Source: an uncultured Bacteroides sp.
Lineage (GTDB): Bacteria; Bacteroidota; Bacteroidia; Bacteroidales; Bacteroidaceae
DNA length: 64,000 nt
Reading direction: 5' to 3'
Assembly: GCF_963676325.1 (NCBI RefSeq)
Contig: NZ_OY781099.1
Coordinates: 3,100,001-3,164,000 of the forward strand
In this document: positions 15,174 to 24,007 of the stretch, piece after piece
How the letters are laid out: each line of letters starts with the position of its first letter
Numbering within the stretch: position 1 is the first letter of the stretch
Position numbers and translations under genes: made by a program
Notes under the pieces: model-generated
The model's database searches: none
Seen by the model: the letters and a program-made list of their open reading frames with translations, nothing else
What the model was told of the DNA's origin: nothing

Positions 15174-17195
15174 TTATTTCATCGAATCAGCTTTCTTGAG
15201 CGGAACCCGAACAAAGAAGTAACCAATTACCAATATAATAACTAAACCAACTGCATAGTTTGGATTTGCGAATGGAAGCATGTCGGCAAAGAACACATTG
15301 AACATGGCAAAGATAGCCACAACCAACCCCATTAACGCTTCACCGGCAATCAATCCGGAAGCAAGAAGAACTCCGGTATTTTCTACGGCAGCAATCTGAC
15401 CCACGCTATACTTACGGCGTGCCACATAAAGATCGAGTACACCTTTAATAAGACCTCCTACGAAAATTGCAAATACAGTGTTGAAAGGAAGGTACATACC
15501 TACGAAAATAAGCATTGGACTAGTGATACCCATAAGAATAAAGGCTACTGCCATAATCATTCCGGCAATAATCAGCACCCATGCCATTTGTCCGCCAATG
15601 ATTCCCTGAGAAAGTGCAGCCATTAAACCGGCTTGAGGAGCTGAAAGGTTCTTACTTCCGAAACCTCCTTCGTAACCTTGCTGAAGTCCCATATTGATAT
15701 CACCCTGATTAAGGACAATCAGAACACCAAACATTACGAAACCAGCAACTACAACACCTATCAAGTCGCCCAACTGCATCTTCCATGGTGTACCACCAAG
15801 AATATGTCCGGCTTTTAAGTCCTGGAACATCTCACCTCCTACTGCAGCTGCCACACAAACAATGGCTGCAATTCCAAGCACTGCAGCAACACCGCCATTA
15901 TGAGAATCAACACCACAAGCAACAAGAATCAATGCTGTAACAACTAAAGCTGTCAAGGTTAATCCACTGATAGGATTGTTACTTGAACCGATGATTCCAA
16001 CCAGATAACCTGAAACGGCTGCAAAAAAGAATGCAAGCACAATCATGATAGTTGAAGCAACGATAGCTACCAAAATGGTTGTATTAAATATGAAATATGT
16101 GATTACAAATGTAGCGATAGCAGCAAAACAGATACCTAAAAGAATCCATGAAGATTTAAGATCTTTTTCTGTACGTTCTACATCAGCAGCAGTTCCTTGA
16201 GTTGCACGTTTCAAATCTTTAACAGAACGTTTCAATCCAGTTCCCAAACTACTACGCATTCTGTATAATGTGAAACAAGCAGCAACAAGCATACCGCCAA
16301 TTGCAATAATACGTACAACTTCTTTCCAAACTACATTTGCCGCATTCATCCATGCATCAGGAGACTCAACAGGCAAAGCCGCGTTTTGTGGCAAAGATCC
16401 TACAAATGAGGAACCAAGTACGGTAAGCAACATTGGAACCATTAATCCCCATGCCAATACAGAGCCACTAAAGTTGAGCGCAGAAAGACGTGGGCCAATA
16501 ATATAACCAACACCTAAATATGCAGGGCTTATTGATGGCCCACCTGCAAGGAAACCACCATCAAGAGTTTTACCACCAGCAAACTTAGCAATAGAAGATT
16601 TGAAGAAGGTAGTCCATTCTGTAGCAAAAAGACGAAGATCACCAGCTATTTTAACTACCGCACCTATAATCATTGCAGAGAACAGATATTTTGAACCGCC
16701 AGAACCACTCTGACCGCTCTTATGAATCTCGGCAGCTGCAACACTTTCAGGGAAAGGAAGTTCTTTATCTTCCACCATTACCCTACGAAGCAAAGCTACG
16801 AACAAAACACCAAGTATACCACCCGTAATCAGGATTAGTGAAGCAATAAAATAACTGCCAATGGAACTGAACTGCTTTCCGCTCCACACACCGGAGATAT
16901 AAAATGCCGGCAAGGTAAAGATTGCACCTGCTGCTACTGATTCACCAATTGAACCAACAGTACGGGTAATATTCTCTTCCAGAATTGTTCCTTTAAAGAA
17001 ACGCAAGATTGCCATACCAATAACTGCCGCAGGATAAGTAGCGGCGATTGTCATACCGGCTTTCAAACCCAGGTAAGCATTCGCAGCTCCCAAAATCACG
17101 GCCAGCACCAAACCGATGAGCACTGCTCTACCGGTAAACTCTCTCATGCTCTTATCCGCCGAAACGAAAGGCACGAACTTTTTTTCATCTGCCAT
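15174..17195 (-). CDS. OPT family oligopeptide transporter
   Basis: A 673-residue protein with about 15 or more membrane helices, covering the whole usual length of the OPT family. The N-terminus has AYLGLKAGMTIAATYPAAVIGMA and the next block NITRTVGSIGESVAAGAIFTLP, both family hallmarks. Further blocks (FPESVAAAEIHKSGQ, SNNPISGLTLTALVV, LKAGHILGGTPWKMQ) are also present. It should import oligopeptides or metal-peptide complexes with protons across the inner membrane. A promoter lies upstream at 17253-17283 and a PqqD-like gene follows at 6 bases. Confidence 0.92.
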   Translation of the reverse strand: MADEKKFVPFVSADKSMREFTGRAVLIGLVLAVILGAANAYLGLKAGMTIAATYPAAVIGMAILRFFKGTILEENITRTVGSIGESVAAGAIFTLPAFYISGVWSGKQFSSIGSYFIASLILITGGILGVLFVALLRRVMVEDKELPFPESVAAAEIHKSGQSGSGGSKYLFSAMIIGAVVKIAGDLRLFATEWTTFFKSSIAKFAGGKTLDGGFLAGGPSISPAYLGVGYIIGPRLSALNFSGSVLAWGLMVPMLLTVLGSSFVGSLPQNAALPVESPDAWMNAANVVWKEVVRIIAIGGMLVAACFTLYRMRSSLGTGLKRSVKDLKRATQGTAADVERTEKDLKSSWILLGICFAAIATFVITYFIFNTTILVAIVASTIMIVLAFFFAAVSGYLVGIIGSSNNPISGLTLTALVVTALILVACGVDSHNGGVAAVLGIAAIVCVAAAVGGEMFQDLKAGHILGGTPWKMQLGDLIGVVVAGFVMFGVLIVLNQGDINMGLQQGYEGGFGSKNLSAPQAGLMAALSQGIIGGQMAWVLIIAGMIMAVAFILMGITSPMLIFVGMYLPFNTVFAIFVGGLIKGVLDLYVARRKYSVGQIAAVENTGVLLASGLIAGEALMGLVVAIFAMFNVFFADMLPFANPNYAVGLVIILVIGYFFVRVPLKKADSMK

Positions 17196-17252
17196 ATTCT
17201 ATTTTGTAATTAGATTGTATAAAAATTAAATATATTTTCTATTTTTCACCCA

Positions 17253-17283
17253 CAAAGATACAACTAATACATCTTTTTGCAAT
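17253..17283 (-). promoter_or_regulatory. Promoter for the OPT transporter
   Basis: On the minus strand TATCTTTG (17260-17253) is a perfect -7 element. A TTG at 17282-17280 sits 19 bases upstream as a -33 element. The start codon follows 57 bases after the -7 box. Confidence 0.6.
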
Positions 17284-17321
17284 TAATGCTTTATAATTTT
17301 ATTAAAATGTGGCAAATTAAT

Positions 17322-17358
17322 AAAAAAAATCCTGCCCGGATTGCCCGGACAGGATTTT
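17322..17358 (-). terminator. Terminator of the aldolase gene
   Basis: A strong hairpin pairs AATCCTG.CCGG (17328-17339) with CCGG.CAGGATT (17345-17356), with a 4-5 base loop. It is followed on the minus strand by a run of eight T. It lies 23 bases past the aldolase stop. Confidence 0.92.
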
Positions 17359-17381
17359 ACCTATACTGATTTATCAATAAA

Positions 17382-18383
17382 TTACTTTGCTAACTTACCA
17401 GCTGAACCAAGAACGTTTTCAAGTTTCAGTTTATAAAGAGCTTTCAAAGTGTCACGAGCAGGACCTAAGTACTTACGTGGATCGAATTCTCCTGGTTGTT
17501 CTACGAATACTTTACGTACAGCAGCAGTCATAGCCAAACGACCATCAGAGTCGATGTTAATCTTACATACTGCAGAAGTAGCAGCTCTACGAAGTTGTTC
17601 TTCTGGAATACCGATAGAGTCAACTAATTTACCACCATATTGGTTGATCTGAGCAACCAATTCCTGAGGTACAGAAGATGAACCGTGAAGAACGATTGGG
17701 AATCCAGGGATTTCTTTTTCAATTTCTTCAAGGATATCGAAACGCAATGGAGGTGGAACCAAGATACCATTAGCATCACGAGTACATTGAGCTGGAGTAA
17801 ACTTGTTTGCTCCGTGAGAAGTACCGATTGAGATAGCTAATGAATCAACACCTGTGCGAGATACGAAATCTACAACTTCAGATGGTTGAGTATAAGTGTG
17901 GTGTTCTGCAACTACGTCGTCTTCAACACCTGCCAATACGCCAAGTTCACCTTCAACTGTTACATTAAACTGGTGAGCATATTCAACAACTTTCTTAGTT
18001 AAAGCTATATTTTCTTCGTATGCAAAATGAGAACCGTCAATCATTACTGAAGAGAATCCCATATCGATACAAGACTTACAAAGTTCAAAAGAATCTCCAT
18101 GGTCTAAGTGAAGAACAATTTCAGGATTAGCACAACCTAGTTCCTTTGCGTATTCTACAGCTCCCTGAGCCATGTAACGAAGTAAAGTTTGGTTTGCATA
18201 TTTACGTGCGCCACTTGATACCTGAAGGATAACAGGAGATTTTGTTTCAACTGCAGCCTGAATAATAGCTTGCATTTGCTCCATGTTGTTGAAGTTAAAC
18301 GCTGCAATGGCATACTTTCCAGCGATAGCTCTCTTAAACATATCTTTTGTGTTTACGAGGCCTAAATCTTTGTAATTAACCAT
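17382..18383 (-). CDS. fba: Class II fructose-bisphosphate aldolase
   Basis: A 333-residue glycolytic and gluconeogenic enzyme that splits fructose 1,6-bisphosphate. The class II zinc-site motifs are clear: HLDHGDSFELCKSC (first zinc ligand region), VMIDGSH, VEGELGVLAG, the ISIGTSHGANKF loop and VLHGSSSVP. I chose the ATG at 18383 (MVNYKDLGLVNTKDMF). The open frame reaches 18428 but overlaps the -7 promoter element at 18426-18433, so the longer start is unlikely. It is a single-gene unit with its own promoter and strong terminator. Confidence 0.95.
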   Translation of the reverse strand: MVNYKDLGLVNTKDMFKRAIAGKYAIAAFNFNNMEQMQAIIQAAVETKSPVILQVSSGARKYANQTLLRYMAQGAVEYAKELGCANPEIVLHLDHGDSFELCKSCIDMGFSSVMIDGSHFAYEENIALTKKVVEYAHQFNVTVEGELGVLAGVEDDVVAEHHTYTQPSEVVDFVSRTGVDSLAISIGTSHGANKFTPAQCTRDANGILVPPPLRFDILEEIEKEIPGFPIVLHGSSSVPQELVAQINQYGGKLVDSIGIPEEQLRRAATSAVCKINIDSDGRLAMTAAVRKVFVEQPGEFDPRKYLGPARDTLKALYKLKLENVLGSAGKLAK

Positions 18384-18425
18384 GTTTTTTAAAATATTTA
18401 TTGTTAGTGAATTAAAATTCTTCTG

Positions 18426-18433
18426 CAAAATTA
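18426..18433 (-). promoter_or_regulatory. -7 element for fructose-bisphosphate aldolase
   Basis: TAATTTTG on the minus strand matches TAnnTTTG and lies 43 bases before the chosen ATG. No clear -33 box is visible at the usual spacing. Confidence 0.45.
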
Positions 18434-18485
18434 AAAATAATTGTTTGAATTAAAGTACTCTGCAAAAGATTTTATCATATAAAAA

Positions 18486-18552
18486 GCCATATTTAGTTAC
18501 TAAAGATGTTCATCTTATGCAGATGAATATCATATTGTAATCTCTATATGGC
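18486..18552. repeat. 67-base imperfect palindrome
   Basis: Outer arms GCCATAT (18486-18492) and ATATGGC (18546-18552) and inner arms GATGTTCATCT (18505-18515) and AGATGAATATC (18521-18531) form one long, bulged hairpin with a 5-base loop. On the minus strand it is followed by five T. It could be a second terminator behind the exonuclease-like gene or a small palindromic element. Confidence 0.6.
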
Positions 18553-18560
18553 AATAAAAC

Positions 18561-18600
18561 AAAAAGGCTGGATTTTAGTTCAGCAAAATCCAACCCTTTT
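18561..18600 (-). terminator. Terminator of the endonuclease/exonuclease/phosphatase-family gene
   Basis: A hairpin pairs GGCTGGATTTT (18566-18576) with AAAATCCAACC (18585-18595). On the minus strand it is followed by CTTTTTGTTTT. It lies 23 bases after the stop at 18624. Confidence 0.88.
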
Positions 18601-18623
18601 ATAATTTATTGGGTGTTCAAAAC

Positions 18624-19655
18624 TTATTTTACTTCTTTAATCAAATAGATTATAGTTGGCAAGTGATCACTATAACCGTTCAACCATTTGCCACTTCCAA
18701 AGGTTCTTTTTGGAGAGCCTTTATAATAACCGTCTTGCTGTATCATGAAATCGCGGTAGAAAATCTCATTCTGACAGAATTTCAAGGTACTTCTATCATC
18801 ACCTAAAAGATTGGAAGAAACAACTATTTGATCAAAAAGGTTCCATTTACCTTTATATGTAAGGGTTCCCATGCCTTTTACTACCAAGGTATTCCACCAT
18901 GGATTATACAATCCACCTTTTTCCACATCTTTTATCTCACGTCTGGCACCTAAGGCCTGACTCATACTTTCATCCATGGGATCATCATTCATATCTCCCA
19001 TAATAATCACTTTAGATGCAGGATCTTCACGGAGCAAGGAATCCTTTATTACGCGAACCTGCTCTCCTGCCCGTACACGCGCTGGAGAATCCGCACCTCT
19101 GGATGGCCAGTGGTTTACAATAAAAGTAACTTTATCATTTGCCAGGATTCCACTGACAATAAGGAATCCACGTGTTTTATGAACAGTATCATTAACGTAA
19201 ACATAAGGTTTAAGTTTACTTGCTGTTACTTTAAATAAATCAGGGTTATACAAAAAGCCACAATCAATTCCGCGTTCATCAGGGCCTTCATAATGAATAA
19301 TCTGATAACCAGACGAAGCAAGAGCCGGTTGTTTTAACAAATCTTCCAGCACTCTTCTATTTTCAACCTCTGCTACACCGATAGCAGCAGGCCCTTCCGG
19401 CAATTTATCTCTTGCTATCTGGCTTAAAACTTCAGCCATATTATGTAATTTGGACACATATTTTATAGAATCCCATCCAATTTTACCATCAGGCAGATAT
19501 TCGTAATCGTCCTTACCCTGATCATGAGTGTAATCAAATAAGTTTTCTAAATTGTAAAAAGCAGCACTATAGAGTGCGTACTTCTTTTTTTCCTGTGCAT
19601 TAATTGATAAGGAAAAAAGGAGAAGTAAATTTAATGCTATCAGCAGTTTCTTCAT
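18624..19655 (-). CDS. Secreted endonuclease/exonuclease/phosphatase-family protein
   Basis: A 343-residue protein starting at 19655 with a signal peptide (MKKLLIALNLLLLFSLSINAQ); the longer frame to 19724 adds a non-signal leader. The fold is that of the EEP superfamily: FYNLENLFDY, GVAEVENRRVLEDLL (metal-binding Glu), NHWPSRG, VIIMGDMNDDPMDES (catalytic Asp/Asn) and GYSDHLPTI (catalytic Asp-His). All active-site blocks are present. It acts outside the cytoplasm on DNA, RNA or phosphorylated small molecules; the exact substrate cannot be told from sequence. It is monocistronic and next to another secreted nuclease gene, which hints at extracellular nucleic acid use. Confidence 0.88.
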   Translation of the reverse strand: MKKLLIALNLLLLFSLSINAQEKKKYALYSAAFYNLENLFDYTHDQGKDDYEYLPDGKIGWDSIKYVSKLHNMAEVLSQIARDKLPEGPAAIGVAEVENRRVLEDLLKQPALASSGYQIIHYEGPDERGIDCGFLYNPDLFKVTASKLKPYVYVNDTVHKTRGFLIVSGILANDKVTFIVNHWPSRGADSPARVRAGEQVRVIKDSLLREDPASKVIIMGDMNDDPMDESMSQALGARREIKDVEKGGLYNPWWNTLVVKGMGTLTYKGKWNLFDQIVVSSNLLGDDRSTLKFCQNEIFYRDFMIQQDGYYKGSPKRTFGSGKWLNGYSDHLPTIIYLIKEVK

Positions 19656-19850
19656 TTTAAATCTATTTTTATTATACTTATATATCACTAATTCTATTTT
19701 TATAAAAGATGGACTAAATGTCATTCACAGACAAAAGTCTTAAAAAAAAACGAAAGAAGAACATATTCATAGAACATTTATACCTAAAAAACTATAAAGC
19801 ATTCAGAACAACGATATTTTATTATTAGCAAGAAGAGAAATGTTTAAAGA

Positions 19851-19894
19851 TAAAAATAAGGTTAGAGGGATAAACAAGTACTCTCTAACCTTAT
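19851..19894 (-). terminator. Terminator of the secreted nuclease gene
   Basis: Arms ATAAGGTTAGAG (19856-19867) and CTCTAACCTTAT (19883-19894) pair perfectly. On the minus strand the stem runs into TTTTTA. The rest of 19656-19962 holds nothing else that I can support. Confidence 0.85.
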
Positions 19895-19962
19895 ATTATT
19901 GCCTATACATTTTATTTCTTATCGTTCAAGAAACAAAAAAAGGAAGTATATCAACTCTTTTA

Positions 19963-22347
19963 TTACTTAATAATAATCTTTTTCACCACTCCGTCACCGT
20001 TAAGTACATATATACCTTGAGGAAGTGTAACAGAAGCAACGCCTGGATTCAGTTTATGCTTGTATACAATTTGCCCTGAGATATTATATACACAGATATT
20101 CTGAATCTTATCATTCTGAATAACAAGTTGATTATTTTGCACATAACAGTTGAAAGAATCATTCTTTTCCTGAGAAATTCCGGTTGATGTATAATCCGTC
20201 ATAGACACATCATCAATATTCGCACGAGAGGTACTTCCTGTTTTTGCAATTTTAATGCGAACCGGTCCTGATACATTAATTGCATATTTGTATTCTGTTA
20301 ATGTATTTGAGACAGTTATATTATCGCCTGCAGATATCCAATTATTTCCTCCATCAGAAGAATATAATACCCCAAGTGCAACACTAGCATCAGTACCAAA
20401 AGTTCCCGCATAGAAAGAAAGTGTACCTACCCCATTCTGCTTATCCGTATTCATATAAATACTACAATCTGTAGCTTTTCCGATGCGAGCAGATTGAGTT
20501 CCTTTCTTTAAATCACCGGATTGATTTCCTAACATAGAATTGTCAAAAGTCCAAGATGTCATGGTACAAGCCACCGAACCTAGAGTATAAGCTCCTTTTG
20601 TTCCTGTTTCAAAATCCTCCAAAAATGTTTTAGCCAACTCAGCAGATCCCGTCACCGGCAGTTCCTGAGCATCTGAAATCGCAGAACAGGAAAGAGAAAG
20701 AGTTGACTGATAACTACCTGCAACAGAAGAAGCCATACGAACATAGAACGTTCCACCTGCAGAAGCAAGATTTATAGAATTAGACCACGTCTGTTGATCT
20801 GATGAGATTTCGAAAGGTGTGCCAACCTGAACAGAAATATTACTGCTGATATATTCTGTTGAAACAGTTACGCTTTTTACTGATGATGTTACATTTGGTA
20901 ATGTTACAAAGTCAAGATTTCCACCCTGAGGAGTTACCGTTACAGTAGGTACAGCAACTAATGTTCTTACACCTATAATATTTGAAGAAAGCCCACCTCC
21001 TGCAAGTTTATAATAGTATTGCGTTTCCGGTGTCAGATTTGTAACAGTCTGTGTTTCTGAAGAAGCATCAACACTTACCGGATAACCACTAACCAATGTT
21101 GTTTTATCGGATTGATAAAGACTAAAATCGTATTTAGTTGATGCATCGCTCACATTCTTCCATGAAGCAACGAATGATTTTGAAGTTACATTTGATGCTG
21201 CGAGTACAGGTATACCATCAACAGCTTCAGCTTTAAGATTTACAGAAACAGTAACTCCGCCTCCCGATAAGGAAAGTGTACCTGTTGAAGTTGCAACTGA
21301 GGCTGAAGTATACTGAACAGTAATTTTTGCACCGGCAGCCACCTGCTCTTTAGTTAAAACAGATGTAGAAACACTAAATCCGGTTCCGGTAACACTTACG
21401 GCCAAATCGCCAGTCAGATTTTTTCCGCTGACTGATACTTCTTTCTCAAGTATTTTATTTATTGAAGTAACTCCCAAATCTAAAGTTGAATTATTTGCCG
21501 GTGAATACAAAGCAGGATCAGTACTCTCACTCCATGCGCTTTCAGTCTTAGCTCCCCAAATATACTCGGCCAGTTCCGGATAATCAATAAACGGATTACG
21601 GTTTCCCTGTATTTTAGAAACAGCATTGTTTCTGTTTATCTCCTTATCACTTACAGGATCTTGCTGACTCCATTTCAGAAGAAGTTCATAAGCCCATTGC
21701 TGAAAAGTAGGATAGGTATTTTTATCCAGCTCATAAAGAGCTGATGTAGTAGTCCAATTATTTGAATAATCTTCATAACATGTTACCATATACATATATG
21801 CGCGGGCAAAATCACCTTTGTATTCATCGGATGGTTCCCAGGCATCAATTGCACCTCCGGGGCGGCTACTTGATTTCCCAACTTTTATCACTCCATTTGT
21901 ATATGTAACAGCACCGTCAACAACAGCCATGGTATAATTACTCTTTGCAGAATTAGCAGCAATGTCTGATGGATTCAGATTATAAAGGTCTCTATACGCC
22001 TGACGTTCATCACCTCCCCACCAGCTTTTGGGGAATGAATGTTCTATATTCATTCCTGTTGCAGCATAGTTACCATTTGCCGGAACTTTATTATTTGAGT
22101 ACATATCCCAAACTGTTCCATCGGCACGAACATCTGTCTGGGCAAAGCCCGACCATGTACTACCGGCTCCACTACCATAATTCAGCACTTTTGCATTCAT
22201 TATAATGGCATGTAAAGCCGTTTTCAATTCTGCTTTTTTCTTACCCTCCGCCGGAGTATAGTAGCCACTTGGGGCTTGCGCCATTAATTGTCCGCCTATA
22301 CAGACAATTAATAATTGCATTAACAAATACAGGAAAAACTTTCTCAT
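19963..22347 (-). CDS. Secreted endonuclease I-type nuclease with Fn3-like domains and type IX sorting tail
   Basis: A 794-residue protein with signal peptide (residues 1-24). Residues about 28-260 are an endonuclease I (EndA/Dns-like) His-Me finger domain: GMNIEHSFPKSWWGG (98-112), DLYNLNPSD (120-128) and KSNYTMAVV. Next come two BACON/Ig-like segments and an Fn3 segment (about 290-600), a carbohydrate-binding-like jelly-roll region (about 610-710), and a C-terminal sorting domain (about 725-794, ending VVKKIIIK). It should degrade extracellular DNA or RNA at the cell surface after type IX export. It has its own promoter and terminator. Confidence 0.88.
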   Translation of the reverse strand: MRKFFLYLLMQLLIVCIGGQLMAQAPSGYYTPAEGKKKAELKTALHAIIMNAKVLNYGSGAGSTWSGFAQTDVRADGTVWDMYSNNKVPANGNYAATGMNIEHSFPKSWWGGDERQAYRDLYNLNPSDIAANSAKSNYTMAVVDGAVTYTNGVIKVGKSSSRPGGAIDAWEPSDEYKGDFARAYMYMVTCYEDYSNNWTTTSALYELDKNTYPTFQQWAYELLLKWSQQDPVSDKEINRNNAVSKIQGNRNPFIDYPELAEYIWGAKTESAWSESTDPALYSPANNSTLDLGVTSINKILEKEVSVSGKNLTGDLAVSVTGTGFSVSTSVLTKEQVAAGAKITVQYTSASVATSTGTLSLSGGGVTVSVNLKAEAVDGIPVLAASNVTSKSFVASWKNVSDASTKYDFSLYQSDKTTLVSGYPVSVDASSETQTVTNLTPETQYYYKLAGGGLSSNIIGVRTLVAVPTVTVTPQGGNLDFVTLPNVTSSVKSVTVSTEYISSNISVQVGTPFEISSDQQTWSNSINLASAGGTFYVRMASSVAGSYQSTLSLSCSAISDAQELPVTGSAELAKTFLEDFETGTKGAYTLGSVACTMTSWTFDNSMLGNQSGDLKKGTQSARIGKATDCSIYMNTDKQNGVGTLSFYAGTFGTDASVALGVLYSSDGGNNWISAGDNITVSNTLTEYKYAINVSGPVRIKIAKTGSTSRANIDDVSMTDYTSTGISQEKNDSFNCYVQNNQLVIQNDKIQNICVYNISGQIVYKHKLNPGVASVTLPQGIYVLNGDGVVKKIIIK

Positions 22348-22713
22348 TTCATCGTTTTTTATTTGATTAATTAAAATACACCTAAAAAATGCTCTTTTTG
22401 CAGCATATAAAAAATTAATTCATAGACATTTAGCTCATTAAGGAGTACAAAGTTAATAATTATACAATTAATAATCGGCTATAAAGATTAATTTTATTTG
22501 TCATTCCTATTACAATATGATTATCAGTTAGTTTTTTCATTTAAAAAATTAACAATTGACACAAAACAAACATTATTTTATTATCATACGAAAAAGTTTC
22601 TCAAATAATTTTCCAGTTAAAAGAAAAGCATTATCTTTGCGCTCTGAAATAGACCATTACACTATTCTTACCAAATAGTAAAAAGTAATAATAATTAAAA
22701 AACAAATACTGAA
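22348..22713. other. Divergent promoter region between nuclease and L31 genes
   Basis: No gene is present. A minus-strand -7 box, TAACTTTG (22455-22448), serves the nuclease gene, and a plus-strand -7 box, TATCTTTG (22632-22639), serves the ribosomal protein gene. The DNA between is AT-rich with no further pattern I can support. Confidence 0.55.
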
Positions 22714-22968
22714 ATGAAAAAAGGTATTCATCCAGAATCATATCGTCCTATCGTATTCAAGGATATGTCTAATGGCGATGTATTTTTATCTCAATCAACT
22801 TGCAACACTAAAGAAACTATCGAATTCGAAGGTGAAACTTATCCATTGGTTAAGCTTGAAATTTCTAACACTTCACACCCATTCTACACTGGTAAATCTA
22901 CAATGATTGATACTGCCGGTCGTATTGATAAGTTTAAAAGCCGTTACGGAGATCGTAGCAAGAAATAA
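22714..22968 (+). CDS. rpmE2: 50S ribosomal protein L31, type B
   Basis: An 84-residue protein with the classic start MKKGIHPESYRPIVFKDMS, the type B insertion and the end FKSRYGDRSKK. The CxxC zinc pair of type A L31 is absent; only one cysteine (STCNT) is present, which marks the zinc-free B form. The -7 box TATCTTTG at 22632-22639 leaves a leader of about 70 bases. A strong terminator follows, so it is a single-gene unit. Confidence 0.96.
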   Translation: MKKGIHPESYRPIVFKDMSNGDVFLSQSTCNTKETIEFEGETYPLVKLEISNTSHPFYTGKSTMIDTAGRIDKFKSRYGDRSKK

Positions 22969-22993
22969 GATATTTCAGATTTTATCTGATAAA

Positions 22994-23029
22994 AAAGCTC
23001 TGATACAAAATTGTATCAGAGCTTTTTTT
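22994..23029 (+). terminator. Terminator of L31 gene
   Basis: A perfect stem pairs AAGCTCTGATACAA (22995-23008) with TTGTATCAGAGCTT (23011-23024), with a 2-base gap at the tip, and is followed by TTTTTT. It is 25 bases past the stop codon. Confidence 0.93.
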
Positions 23030-23037
23030 ATTGCTTG

Positions 23038-23119
23038 TACACCCGGGTATACCGCCCCTGTACATCCGGATGGAACTACCTTCTACACCCGGGTGGAGCC
23101 ATGCTCTACACCTGGATAA
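23038..23119. repeat. Four-unit 23-base tandem array with palindromic core
   Basis: Units begin at 23038, 23061, 23084 and 23107, exactly 23 bases apart: TACACCCGGGTAT, TACATCCGGATGG, TACACCCGGGTGG and TACACCTGGATAA, each followed by 10 unrelated bases. The conserved core is a palindrome (ACCCGGGT, ATCCGGAT). The spacer parts are not conserved, so selection seems to act on the core and the spacing. It starts 9 bases after the L31 terminator. Confidence 0.85.
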
Positions 23120-23204
23120 AATAAACATTCATTGGTTAGTGAATGCAAAGCATCACATTTAAAGAATAAAAAAAACAGGGGAAGATAGTTAATAGTTATT
23201 CAAG

Positions 23205-23251
23205 CGCGTAGCTTTTATACTTCCGCGTAGCTTCTTTTAAAAAGCTACGCG
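23205..23251. repeat. CGCGTAGCTT repeats, two direct and one inverted
   Basis: CGCGTAGCTT occurs at 23205-23214 and 23224-23233, and its reverse complement at 23242-23251, spaced 18-19 bases. The second and third form a perfect 10-bp hairpin with an 8-base loop. Further on, CTGCGAG is repeated twice near 23288-23299, and GAGGCTTTT near 23299 pairs with AAAAGCCTC near 23343, which may be the terminator of the gene at 23360. No ORF is present. Confidence 0.7.
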
Positions 23252-23359
23252 ATAATATTTAATTGATTTACAATATTTTATACTACCACTGCGAGACTGC
23301 GAGGCTTTTTTATGAAAAAAAAAAAATTTAGAGAGATAAATGAAAAGCCTCCCTTTTAG

Positions 23360-23998
23360 TTAATTTTTCAGTGCAAACCGGCCCTCTTTCCAAACATAAA
23401 TAAGTTCCTTCTTTAAGAAAGGTTCCAAAGCCTTTGCTGAGCTTTCATCAAGATTTTGGGGTGAAGTAAAAGTAAATGCAAGTTCATTGCTATCTTTTGA
23501 AAGATCAGATTTCAGCAAATAGAAATCTAAAGAAGCACGCGCATTATTATAGGCATCAAGTTTTGCAGATTCAGGAGCTACAAAAAAGCGCTCCATTTCC
23601 GGCATATCAATGTAATCTTTTAAAGGAAGTTCTTTCCATTGGGTTGTATAAAAGAGGATGCGGCTGTCACACACAGGACCGCATGCTGTATTTATTACGC
23701 AGATAATCTTCGTTGTATCATTCAATGGAAGCAATTTCATTTGAAAACTAGTTAATGCAGTTGTCTGCAAAAAGAGGTAGTCTTTCGTCAACACCTTCAT
23801 CTCCGATATTTTCTCCATCTTGTTCTTCACCTGCGCTTTCATCTTACTCTCAAGAAAATCAGCAAAATCTTCCCGGTTTACTTTAGTGAGCAAAGGGCAC
23901 AATGAATCGGGAATATTGATAAACGCCGATTTAGCATCTTGCGCATGCAAGGAAATGACACAAGTCATTAAAAAACAAAGAAGAACAATCTTTTTCAT
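23360..23998 (-). CDS. DUF3256 family secreted protein
   Basis: A 212-residue protein with a signal peptide (MKKIVLLCFLMTCVISLHA). The body (FINIPDSLCPLLTKVNREDFADF, then beta-rich segments with CVINTACGPVCDSRILFYTTQW) matches the Bacteroidales family DUF3256, for which no function is known. Three cysteines in the central part could form a disulphide. It starts 10 bases after a transporter gene in the same direction, in line with an operon truA - DMT transporter - DUF3256. Its role is unknown. Confidence 0.8.
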   Translation of the reverse strand: MKKIVLLCFLMTCVISLHAQDAKSAFINIPDSLCPLLTKVNREDFADFLESKMKAQVKNKMEKISEMKVLTKDYLFLQTTALTSFQMKLLPLNDTTKIICVINTACGPVCDSRILFYTTQWKELPLKDYIDMPEMERFFVAPESAKLDAYNNARASLDFYLLKSDLSKDSNELAFTFTSPQNLDESSAKALEPFLKKELIYVWKEGRFALKN

Positions 23999-24007
23999 CT
24001 TATAATT

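Noticed and set aside
23038..23119. CRISPR array
   Set aside because: Conserved cores are only about 12 bases and spacers about 10, with no cas genes; it is a phased palindrome array. The same holds for 45719 and 55574.
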